Source: JACKAQ01 sp965227145 (lineage in GTDB: Bacteria > Calditrichota > Calditrichia > RBG-13-44-9 > J075). Taken from it: 64,000 bases of DNA. Position numbers and translations under genes: made by a program. This document shows positions 1 to 7,373 of this stretch, one piece after another. Each line of letters starts with the position of its first letter. Within the stretch, counting starts at the first letter, position 1. The notes beneath the pieces were generated by a model. It did no database searches and had not been told where the DNA came from. It worked only from the letters and a program-made list of their open reading frames with translations. The stretch is from assembly GCA_965227145.1 (NCBI GenBank), contig OZ245730.1:4340001-4404000 (forward strand), written 5' to 3'.

Positions 1-654
1 TAATAATTCTGCAAAACTCAGTGATTCCAGCGCAGCGCGGACACCGACAAAAGCCATAATTGTGATAAAAAACGCCACCAGGCTAAACTGGATTTTATCT
101 GTCGAAACCACCGCCGCAAAACCGCCGGTGTAGCTGTAAATGGCAACCACAACAGCAACCAGCAACAACGTTAGCGGAACCGAAATACCCAGAAACGGCG
201 CAATAGTGATACCTGCGGCATAAATTTCCGCCCCACCCCAAACCGTGAACACAAAAATAAGCGCCGGAGCGAGCATTTGCCGGCTGCGGGTGCCGAATCG
301 TTTTTCCAGCAATTCCGGTTGCGAAAACGCGTTTAGCCGCCGGAACAGCGGTGCCAGCACATAAAATCCGCCCATCGTTATCAGCCAGGGAATAATGAGC
401 AGCCAGGCTGCGCCAATGCCGTACCAGTAAAATAACTGAACGCCGTAAACACAGGACCAGCTAATGGACATCATACTGGCAGAGATGGATAATCCGCTGG
501 ACCAGCCGGAAAGCTGGCGGCTGGCGGACCAATATTGTTGGCTATTCTGCTCTCCTTCGCGCCGTTTGGCTTTTTGCCAAACAAAAATACCGATGCCGAT
601 CACCAAAAAACTATAAACACAAAATGCAACCCAATATGCAAATGTGAGTGTCAT
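1..654 (-). CDS. Sodium:solute symporter (SSF) family, N-terminal part
   Basis: The minus strand reads open from an ATG at 654 to the left edge, giving 218 residues of an integral membrane protein. The frame shows an N-terminal helix (YWVAFCVYSFLVIGIGIFVW), a WSASRQLSGWSSGLSISASMMS segment and later YSYTGGFAAVVSTDKIQF. The last stretch resembles the conserved YT..GG..AV..TD..Q block of sodium/solute symporters. A ribosome binding site (AGGAAAAAT) lies directly before the ATG. SSF members have about 13 helices and 480-600 residues, so less than half is visible and the substrate cannot be read. It is divergent from the TPR gene at 948; the 293 bp between them are AT-rich and hold nothing else I recognise. 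Confidence 0.85.
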   Translation of the reverse strand, partial: MTLTFAYWVAFCVYSFLVIGIGIFVWQKAKRREGEQNSQQYWSASRQLSGWSSGLSISASMMSISWSCVYGVQLFYWYGIGAAWLLIIPWLITMGGFYVLAPLFRRLNAFSQPELLEKRFGTRSRQMLAPALIFVFTVWGGAEIYAAGITIAPFLGISVPLTLLLVAVVVAIYSYTGGFAAVVSTDKIQFSLVAFFITIMAFVGVRAALESLSFAELL

Positions 655-947
655 ATTTTTCCTGTTAAAGTTCGTTTTTTTATCGACCGATATTACGGAA
701 ACTCTGCGTTACAGGCAAGCCGTAAGCCATTTACCAACATTTTTCAAAAGCGCTATTTCGTTGTTGTGGCACGCCTCACGTAGACAAAAACTTTTCTTTA
801 GGATATTTAGCCGTCGAAAAAAAATACACTTCTATGCGTAAAAAATCGATGCCGTCCCACGGAATACCTGATTTGGGACAAAGCAAAACCATCAGAAATT
901 CAAGTTTAGGCTTTCAACTGCGCAAGATCATGAAGGAAAGGCAATAG

Positions 948-3824
948 ATGGAACTGAAAGCGCATTTGCAGGAATTTGGTGCACTCTCGCAATATCTGGC
1001 ACCTGAAAAAAGCGATATTTTCCGCCGCATCAATTTTGAATATTTGTTGCAACTGAACAATCGCAGCGTTGAGGAAATGCAGAAAGTCCTTTGGGAAGGC
1101 ATTTGCACCAATCTCAACAGCCGTCAAAATGGTGTGGAAAACATGGTTCGCAACGGCAAAATGTCGTACGAATCGTTGCAAACAGTGGTTGATCTCAGCT
1201 TTTTTCTCCCAAAAATGAACGCTGCGACCGCTTTGGAAACCATGGCGCCGGTTCAGCTTATTTCCGAACAAATCAAGGATGATCAGGATGTTTCGCTGTC
1301 GCTGTCCAATGTGGCGGTTTCCGAGGAGCTTTATTTGCAGGCACTGTACGATTTGCGCGAAGCGCTTTTCTGCGAAAAAGAGCAGAGCAAATGGCTGCTG
1401 ATCGCCGCATTTAAACAGCTTCACAAAGCTGTTCGGCTGCATCCGGGCAATTATCACGCCCAATTTAATTATGCATATATGTGCAGTTTCTTTTTCCGCA
1501 AATCAGAAAAGGCGGAAGAACATTTTGAATTATGTATCAAACATTCTTTTGAGCAAGATATTGTTATTACTGTATTTGCGCTTCGCCATCTTGCGGAAAC
1601 CCGTCGCGAAATGGAGAAATTTGAAGCTGCCGTGGAAGCGTCAAACGAAGCGTTTATGCTCGATCGCGGCAAAACATTGCAAATCCAGTTTGATCTGGCG
1701 CGATACCTCACCCTCGCTAATCAGCACGAAAAAGCGTTCAAAAATTTAGAAGATTTGCTGGCTGATCACTCCGAATATTATTGGCAAGCGATCGCCGAAC
1801 CGGATTTTTCCCAAAATCAGGAAATTGTTGTGCTGCTCAACGCGCTGTCACGGGCGTATCTCGATGTCGATAATTCCGGTGGAAGTGATGATGATTTTCC
1901 CATCGACGATGCATCGCTGGCAGATTTACTCGACGAAAACGAGCGGATCAACAAAGAGCGCCGCGATGCGGAACAACAACTCGCCGATCTGTTCAAAAAA
2001 GAATTGGAAAACCGCGCAAAATCCGGCAACAAACCGCGAACAGCGACACCACCGCCGACCCAAATCAAGCCAAACAAAAGCGCCGAACCAGAAAACCGTG
2101 CAAAACCGACGGAAACAGACACCACAGACTCACCAAAAACACCGCGAATTGTGAATGAATTTCGCCCGATTGTGGTTCGCGCCAATCCTGAGCAGCTCAA
2201 AAAAGCCCGGAAAAATAATGGCGCCGGTAAATTGAAAAATGAGCCGGTAAATGGCAGCGGTGAATCTCATTCCGTTGAGAAAGACGCTCCGGATTTGGAA
2301 AATCCGCCGTTTTCATCGAATGCGGAAACCGTGTTTACTGAGCCGGAAGCACCGGTCGAACCGGATGCGTTGTTCGACGACAACTCCAGTGAAATCAACA
2401 ATTTGCTGAACCAGATTCGCGAGCAATATCTCGAAAATAAAAATCGTTCGTTGGCGGAAAAAGCAGCGCCGTTACCACCAAAACCGGCAACGGCAAAAAC
2501 GCCGGAACCGAAACCGGCGCAGGAATCCGCTGCGCAATCCGAACCGGAACAGGATGCACAAATCGATCCGGAAACGGATGATCTCACGACGCATAAAAAG
2601 CAGATCACCGAAGATTTATCAGACATAATTTCCGAAATCAACGATTCTGCTGCAACGAATGCCGCAGTTTTGGACGAACCGGAACAGGTTGACCAGCCGG
2701 AACACAGCGAAGCGACGAGCGAAACACCGGAAATTGATGATGCTGAGCAAACCGGCAATATTTCCGCCGAAACAGAAAACACAGACGTCGCAGAAGAAGC
2801 CGAAGATGCAACCGCGATTTTTACCGATCCGCTCGACGACATTATTTTGGAAGTGGAATCGCTGTTGAGCAAACGGAAAGAAAGCGAAGCGGCGGAAAAA
2901 TCCACAGCGAAAAACGATGAAACCGGCGATGTTTTCAGCGACTCGCCGATTGTAGCAACCCCGAAAAACGCGCTGATCGATCAGATCGAATCCCAAAATC
3001 CGGAAAGCGATGCAAAACTGCCCGAGCCGGAATCATTACCCGAAAGCAACCCGGAAATTGCCAATCTGCTCCGGAAAATCGGCAAAAATATTGACGAAAA
3101 GAAAACCGATGACTTAGCCGATGACCTGTTCCCCGAAACAGAGCTGCCGGAAAATCCGTTGATCAAATCCATTCGCGAGCAGACAGACACCGAAGAAAAC
3201 GCACCGGAATTCAGCAAAAATTTGACGGAAACGCCCGAAAGTGATTTGATTGACAAAGTGGATTCGCATCCTGCAGATGTTGATAAATCTGGTTTTTCGG
3301 AATTGGCAAATGAGCCGGAATCCGATTTGCTGAGCAAAATTGCCGCAGCAACAGAGCAATCATCGAATAAAGATGATGAACCAGCAACCCCGCAAAAAAA
3401 CCAAATGAGCGATTTGCTGCTGCGAATCGAGCAAAACGCCGCAACATCCGAAACAGAAGTGCCGTTTTCAACACAAAAAGAACAACCGCAACCTGCCCCA
3501 AAAGCACAACCGGTAAACAATGATAATTCATCGGATAAACCAGAAGCCGCAACAACGCTCGACGATGACGCCGCCGAAATTCGCCACGAAATGGAACTCG
3601 CTCTGCAACGCTGCGAAGAACTCGACTCCCTTTTCACCCGGCGTGATAAAGATAAAACCCAAATCAAAATTTACGATATTTCTGAAAACGCCATTAAATC
3701 GCTGAGAAAACTGGGCGATATGGAACGCCGCAAAGTGGTCAAAACGACCAAAACACGCATGCGTCAGCAGGTGGAAGCGTTTCAGGAACGGCATAAAATT
3801 ATCGCCAAATTCAAACGCAATTAA
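948..3824 (+). CDS. TPR protein with long acidic disordered region and repeated short motif; function unknown
   Basis: 958 residues without signal peptide or membrane segment, so probably cytoplasmic. Residues about 1-320 are folded and helical, with TPR-like helix pairs around 150-300 (for example YHAQFNYAYMCSFFFRKSEKA and EKFEAAVEASNEAFMLD). Residues about 330-870 are rich in Pro, Glu, Asp, Ser and Ala and look disordered. They carry about nine spaced copies of a short helix-like motif of the form D/N-x-L-L/I-x-x-I. The last 90 residues are basic and coiled-coil-like (EIRHEMELALQRCEEL, then MRQQVEAFQERHKIIAKFKRN). The ATG has a good ribosome binding site (AAGGAAAGG). I do not recognise the family. 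The layout suits a scaffold or docking protein, which is inference. Confidence 0.8.
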   Translation: MELKAHLQEFGALSQYLAPEKSDIFRRINFEYLLQLNNRSVEEMQKVLWEGICTNLNSRQNGVENMVRNGKMSYESLQTVVDLSFFLPKMNAATALETMAPVQLISEQIKDDQDVSLSLSNVAVSEELYLQALYDLREALFCEKEQSKWLLIAAFKQLHKAVRLHPGNYHAQFNYAYMCSFFFRKSEKAEEHFELCIKHSFEQDIVITVFALRHLAETRREMEKFEAAVEASNEAFMLDRGKTLQIQFDLARYLTLANQHEKAFKNLEDLLADHSEYYWQAIAEPDFSQNQEIVVLLNALSRAYLDVDNSGGSDDDFPIDDASLADLLDENERINKERRDAEQQLADLFKKELENRAKSGNKPRTATPPPTQIKPNKSAEPENRAKPTETDTTDSPKTPRIVNEFRPIVVRANPEQLKKARKNNGAGKLKNEPVNGSGESHSVEKDAPDLENPPFSSNAETVFTEPEAPVEPDALFDDNSSEINNLLNQIREQYLENKNRSLAEKAAPLPPKPATAKTPEPKPAQESAAQSEPEQDAQIDPETDDLTTHKKQITEDLSDIISEINDSAATNAAVLDEPEQVDQPEHSEATSETPEIDDAEQTGNISAETENTDVAEEAEDATAIFTDPLDDIILEVESLLSKRKESEAAEKSTAKNDETGDVFSDSPIVATPKNALIDQIESQNPESDAKLPEPESLPESNPEIANLLRKIGKNIDEKKTDDLADDLFPETELPENPLIKSIREQTDTEENAPEFSKNLTETPESDLIDKVDSHPADVDKSGFSELANEPESDLLSKIAAATEQSSNKDDEPATPQKNQMSDLLLRIEQNAATSETEVPFSTQKEQPQPAPKAQPVNNDNSSDKPEAATTLDDDAAEIRHEMELALQRCEELDSLFTRRDKDKTQIKIYDISENAIKSLRKLGDMERRKVVKTTKTRMRQQVEAFQERHKIIAKFKRN
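2389..3433 (+). repeat. Array of degenerate short linear motifs encoded in the disordered part of the TPR protein
   Basis: Reading the frame of the 948 gene, short amphipathic motifs recur at irregular spacing of about 30-90 residues: NNLLNQI, DIISEI, DIILEV, NALIDQI, ANLLRKI, NPLIKSI, SDLIDKV, SDLLSKI, SDLLLRI. The DNA is not repeated, only the peptide pattern, which points to selection on the motif and not to recent duplication. The spacer sequence between copies is low-complexity and acidic. Confidence 0.7.
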
Positions 3825-3954
3825 TGAGCAAATGTTATTGTTTTAGACTAAAATAAGCTGCAAATTTGCTTCCCCCTTTAAAACAGAATATTTGTTCTAT
3901 CGGGTCTGTTTGTTTTGCAACTCTGATTTGTAAAACTTTATTGCAGGGTCGAAA

Positions 3955-4563
3955 ATGGATAACAAATTTGCAGCAATTGTTGATGCGCTTGCATCAAACG
4001 GGTGGATTATTATACCCGATTTCCTGCCGGAAAACTATCTCAAAAATCTCGCAGAAGAAGCAACATCAGCCTGGGAATCGGGCGATTTCCGGCGTGCCGG
4101 CGTTGGTCAGGGTGATCAACTGAAGGTGCGAACCGAAATTCGCAGCGATTTTATCCATTGGCTGGAACCGGAAAACCTGACCGCATTGCAGCAGGAATAT
4201 TGGCAATTGCTCGACGATTTGCGGTTGGAAATCAACCGCCATCTGTATTTGGGGTTGCGGAGTTTTGAGGGGCATTTCGCGGTGTATCCGGCGGGTTCTT
4301 TTTACAAAAAACATCTCGACCAATTCCAGACTACCCGGCACCGGATGATATCCTGTTTGCTGTATTTGAATGAAAATTGGCAACCGGAAGATGGCGGACA
4401 GTTGCGAATTTTTTATCCGGGTTCCGAAGAGCACTTTATCGAAGTGCTGCCGGAATTTGGCACCTTTGTTTGCTTCCGCAGCGATACGATCGTTCACGAA
4501 GTGCTGCCGGCCAAACGCGAGCGCTTCAGCTTGACCGGCTGGTTGCGAAAAGATATTATTTGA
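3955..4563 (+). CDS. 2-oxoglutarate/Fe(II)-dependent oxygenase, prolyl-4-hydroxylase-like (SM-20 type)
   Basis: 202 residues, a single double-stranded beta-helix domain. The iron-binding facial triad is visible as His120-x-Asp122 (YKKHLDQF) and His181 (IVHEVLP), with Arg190 (RFSLTGWL) placed to bind the 2-oxoglutarate carboxylate. The segment SCLLYLNENWQPEDGGQLRI matches the strand after HxD in bacterial SM-20/PPHD-like prolyl hydroxylases, one of which is known to act on EF-Tu. The substrate here is not shown. The gene stands alone, 130 bp after the TPR gene, and converges with the hydrolase gene 6 bp downstream of its stop. Confidence 0.85.
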   Translation: MDNKFAAIVDALASNGWIIIPDFLPENYLKNLAEEATSAWESGDFRRAGVGQGDQLKVRTEIRSDFIHWLEPENLTALQQEYWQLLDDLRLEINRHLYLGLRSFEGHFAVYPAGSFYKKHLDQFQTTRHRMISCLLYLNENWQPEDGGQLRIFYPGSEEHFIEVLPEFGTFVCFRSDTIVHEVLPAKRERFSLTGWLRKDII

Positions 4564-4569
4564 AAAAAG

Positions 4570-5415
4570 CTATTCCTGCGACTGTTTCCCAAAATCGCTG
4601 TTGCGAAACGTGTTGATAAACGCGTGAATTTGTTGCCAGACTTCTTCCTGGGCAAATAAATCGTTGTGTCCGGCATCGAAAACCCGCATGTATTGCACTG
4701 TTCCTTTCAGCGATGCGGCGATCCGCTGGCTGTGATCCACCGGAATCAGCTCGTCCTGTTCGCCGTGGATGACCAACACCGGACATTTCACCAATCTTGC
4801 GGCTTCGATGGAATTGTATTTTTCATCCACTACCAAACCCACAACCCAGCGCGGATAATGGTCTGCTGCGGCTTCCGGCAAACTGCTCCACGGGCTCAGC
4901 ACAATCAACCCGTCCGGTTGATGGATTGCGGCAACCTGCAACGCAACGCCTGCACCCAACGACCATCCCATAATGACTTTCGGATTCGCCGGAAACTCGG
5001 TTGCCAACCATTCGAACGCGGATTTTCCGGCGGACACCAGCGCAGATTCGCTGCTTTCGCCATCGGAAGAGCCGTATCCGGGGAAATCAATTGCCAGCAC
5101 ATGCGCACTTATCTGCTGAAATGCCGCAAGTTGCTGACTACGTTTCAACGTTTCCAGATTTTCGGCGTTGCCGTGAAGATAGAGGATCACCGGAGTCGAA
5201 TCCGTTGCGGCGACGTTTTTGTGCAGCCATCCGGTTACTTTTCCGATGCCCGGCACCGCGATGCGCACTTCGTTATATTCCGGCGCAACTTCGCCAATAT
5301 TGAGCGGCGGAATCGGATAAATAACACCCGGCGCCATCCAGCGAAGCGCAATTACAACAACAACGATAACTGCGATCAGCAAAATAACCGGCAAAAATTT
5401 TGATAAATTCTGCAC
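4570..5415 (-). CDS. Membrane-anchored alpha/beta hydrolase (ABHD13/Bem46-like)
   Basis: 281 residues starting at GTG with GGGGA about six bases upstream. One N-terminal hydrophobic helix (about 8-24) anchors the protein; the rest is an alpha/beta hydrolase. The oxyanion HG is at 81-82 (LYLHGNAEN), the nucleophile elbow is GWSLG with Ser152, the acid is Asp221 in HGEQDELIP and the base is His250 in AGHNDLF. This order and the YLHGN..N start match the ABHD12/13/Bem46 group, which includes lipases and thioesterases. The substrate is unknown. The same-strand HMA gene lies upstream, 111 bp away, and may or may not be co-transcribed. Confidence 0.85.
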   Translation of the reverse strand: MQNLSKFLPVILLIAVIVVVVIALRWMAPGVIYPIPPLNIGEVAPEYNEVRIAVPGIGKVTGWLHKNVAATDSTPVILYLHGNAENLETLKRSQQLAAFQQISAHVLAIDFPGYGSSDGESSESALVSAGKSAFEWLATEFPANPKVIMGWSLGAGVALQVAAIHQPDGLIVLSPWSSLPEAAADHYPRWVVGLVVDEKYNSIEAARLVKCPVLVIHGEQDELIPVDHSQRIAASLKGTVQYMRVFDAGHNDLFAQEEVWQQIHAFINTFRNSDFGKQSQE

Positions 5416-5526
5416 TATTTTTTCCCCGAAAATGGTAATTTTTGAATTCGTTTTGCGGCGTAAACCACATTATTGTTTAGGAAACCGAAAGACAAAACTA
5501 TCGGCAGCCGAGCGATAATCGATAAG

Positions 5527-5733
5527 TCACGATTTCACGAAGGTGAACCCGGCGTTGCTCACTGCGGTTTCGAAAGCTGCCTGCGGGATATTTTCGTTCG
5601 ATTGAACCGTCACATGACCGCTTTCCAGATTTACCGAAACGGTCTGCACACCGCTGATTTTTTTGATCGATTCTTCCACAGTGTTGGCGCAACCGCCGCA
5701 TTTCATTCCTTTTACCGTGATTACTGTTTCCAT
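5527..5733 (-). CDS. Heavy-metal-associated (HMA) domain protein, CopZ-like
   Basis: 68 residues forming one ferredoxin-like HMA domain. The metal site is the MKCGGC motif (Met10, Cys12, Cys15), as in Cu(I)/Zn chaperones and the N-terminal domains of P1B ATPases. The ATG at 5733 has GGAG five bases upstream and gives METVITVKGM; a longer reading starting at TTG 5745 would swallow that ribosome binding site, so I reject it. No copper ATPase or CsoR/CueR gene is nearby, so metal and partner are inferred only from the fold. Confidence 0.85.
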   Translation of the reverse strand: METVITVKGMKCGGCANTVEESIKKISGVQTVSVNLESGHVTVQSNENIPQAAFETAVSNAGFTFVKS

Positions 5734-5784
5734 TGATGCTCCCAATTGAGTTTATTTTTATGTGTTTAAGTCGCTGAAAAAAAT

Positions 5785-5861
5785 TTTGCTGAAAATTGGG
5801 AGATTCCTGCCTTCGCAGGAATGACACCCGCCAGATCATTCCTGCTAAGGCAGGAATTTCA
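5785..5861. repeat. Intergenic inverted repeat, copy 1 of a dispersed family
   Basis: TTGCTGAAAATTGGGAGATT leads into nested inverted repeats: ATTCCTGCCTTCGCAGGAAT is a near-perfect hairpin, followed by CATTCCTGC and GCAGGAAT in opposite orientation. The same leader and core (TTGCTGAAA..GGGAGATT...CCTTCG) recur at about 23961-24010, so this is a dispersed non-coding element. It separates the HMA gene from the EgtB-like gene. It has no clean T-run for a terminator on the minus strand. Confidence 0.6.
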
Positions 5862-5923
5862 TGCTTTCAAACCAAAATGACACAGCGATGAATTTTATTA
5901 ACAACTTATTTATTTACAATAAT

Positions 5924-7198
5924 TTACACATCTTCAGCCAATCGAAAACCTTTGAACTGCCAGCGCTTTTCCGTTTGGAAAAAATTGCGATAGGTAATTC
6001 GCGCATGATTTTCCGATGTGGCGCAGGAGCCGCCGCGCAACACCATTTGATTGATCATAAATTTACCGTTGTATTCGCCGAGCGGCCCTTCTTCCTGCCG
6101 GTAACCGGGATAGGGCAGATAGCTGCTGCGCGTCCATTCCCACACATCGCCGAGCATTTGCTTTAGCCCGCTGCCCATCGCCTCGCTTTCGGAAAGCGGA
6201 AGCGGATGGAAATTTTGGCGATCATAAAAATTCTGCCCACCGGGTTGCTGGTGGGTCATTCGGGCGGCAACTTCCCATTCGGCTTCCGTGGGCAGTCGTT
6301 TGCCCGACCAGTGCGCAAAAGCATCCGCTTCAAAATAGCTGACGTGGCAAACCGGTGCGCTCAAATTGAGTTTTTGCAATCCGCCGAGCGTAAATTCGTG
6401 CCACTCACCATCAATATTTTCCCAATAAAGCGGCTTTTTCCAGCCTTCGGTTTTCACGGTTTCCCAACCTTCGGAAAGCCACCAGCGGAAGTCGGTGTAG
6501 CCGCCATCTTCGATAAACGCCAGATAATCACCGTTGGTTACCAATCGATCAGCTAACCTAAAGTCTTGTAAATATTGCTTATGCACCGGGCGTTCGTTGT
6601 CGTAATAAAAGCCTTCGCCCTGATAACCGATTTCGTGAACACCGCCGGAAAATTCGACAAATTCCATCGCCGGAATAGCAGTGGTACGGCTTAGCTTGTC
6701 TTTCAATTTGCGATACGCCGGACGCAACGGCGAGCTGGCCAGAATGTATTTGATGTCCGTGAGCAGCAATTCCTGATGCTGCTGCTCGTGATTCAGCGAT
6801 AAAATGATCAGTTTGCTGAACTGCGGATATTGCCCTTCGTCCACAGTTTCGATGCGTTCACACATGCGATCGGTGATATATTTGCGATATTTCAGCGTGT
6901 CTGCCAGCGTTGGGCGGGACATGTGCCCACGGGTGTTCCGGTCGATACGCTGCCCGAATGATTCATAATATGAGTTAAACACGTAGGCATATTGCGGGTG
7001 AAACCATTGGTAACCGGCAATCATTTTGTCCAGAAACATGGCTTCGAAAAACCAGCTGGTGTGTCCCATATGCCATTTCGGCGGGCTGACATCCATCACG
7101 GGCTGGATGACGTGATCCTCGACGGTCAGCGGTTCGCAAATGGCTTCGGTTACCTTGCGCACCTCGCGAAAAAAGGTGATCAGTTCGTTGCGATTCAT
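5924..7198 (-). CDS. egtB: EgtB-like iron-dependent sulfoxide synthase (ergothioneine-type)
   Basis: 424 residues, the usual EgtB length. Residues about 1-170 form a DinB_2 four-helix domain with the iron site: WHMGHTSWF (His46) and HEQQHQE (His137, His141, Glu143; H-x3-H-x-E). Residues about 190-424 form a formylglycine-generating-enzyme (FGE-sulfatase) domain ending in RGGSCATSENHARITYRNFF and KGFRLAEDV. EgtB joins hercynine to gamma-glutamylcysteine or cysteine with oxygen in ergothioneine synthesis. GGAGG stands before the ATG. The usual partner methyltransferase EgtD is not in the window, so related activities (OvoA- or SenA-like) are not excluded. Confidence 0.85.
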   Translation of the reverse strand: MNRNELITFFREVRKVTEAICEPLTVEDHVIQPVMDVSPPKWHMGHTSWFFEAMFLDKMIAGYQWFHPQYAYVFNSYYESFGQRIDRNTRGHMSRPTLADTLKYRKYITDRMCERIETVDEGQYPQFSKLIILSLNHEQQHQELLLTDIKYILASSPLRPAYRKLKDKLSRTTAIPAMEFVEFSGGVHEIGYQGEGFYYDNERPVHKQYLQDFRLADRLVTNGDYLAFIEDGGYTDFRWWLSEGWETVKTEGWKKPLYWENIDGEWHEFTLGGLQKLNLSAPVCHVSYFEADAFAHWSGKRLPTEAEWEVAARMTHQQPGGQNFYDRQNFHPLPLSESEAMGSGLKQMLGDVWEWTRSSYLPYPGYRQEEGPLGEYNGKFMINQMVLRGGSCATSENHARITYRNFFQTEKRWQFKGFRLAEDV

Positions 7199-7284
7199 GG
7201 GGCATCCTCCTTTTTTGTCATTTTCATTTCAGAATATATCACCCGCAAATCCCGTTGTAAAGCGAAAGACAGAATCGATTTATC

Positions 7285-7322
7285 AAAAAAAAACAGCCGT
7301 TTCCACGGTGGCGGAACGGCTG
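7285..7322 (-). terminator. Rho-independent terminator after the FN3 sorting-domain gene
   Basis: On the minus strand a stem with arms CAGCCGTT and AACGGCTG is followed at once by nine T. It lies about 50 bp past the stop of the gene ending at 7374 and before egtB, so egtB is probably transcribed separately. Confidence 0.75.
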
Positions 7323-7373
7323 ATGTTGGAAATTCGCACGATTTTCGGCAATTTTTCGCGATGTTCGAAAGTT

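Noticed and set aside
854..879. GTCCCA...TGGGAC inverted repeat as operator of the TPR gene
   Set aside because: Arms of only six bases with a 14-base spacer; expected often by chance.
655..947. Small frames between the symporter and the TPR gene
   Set aside because: Short overlapping frames (for example 644-841) with no ribosome binding site and no recognisable product; treated as an upstream region.
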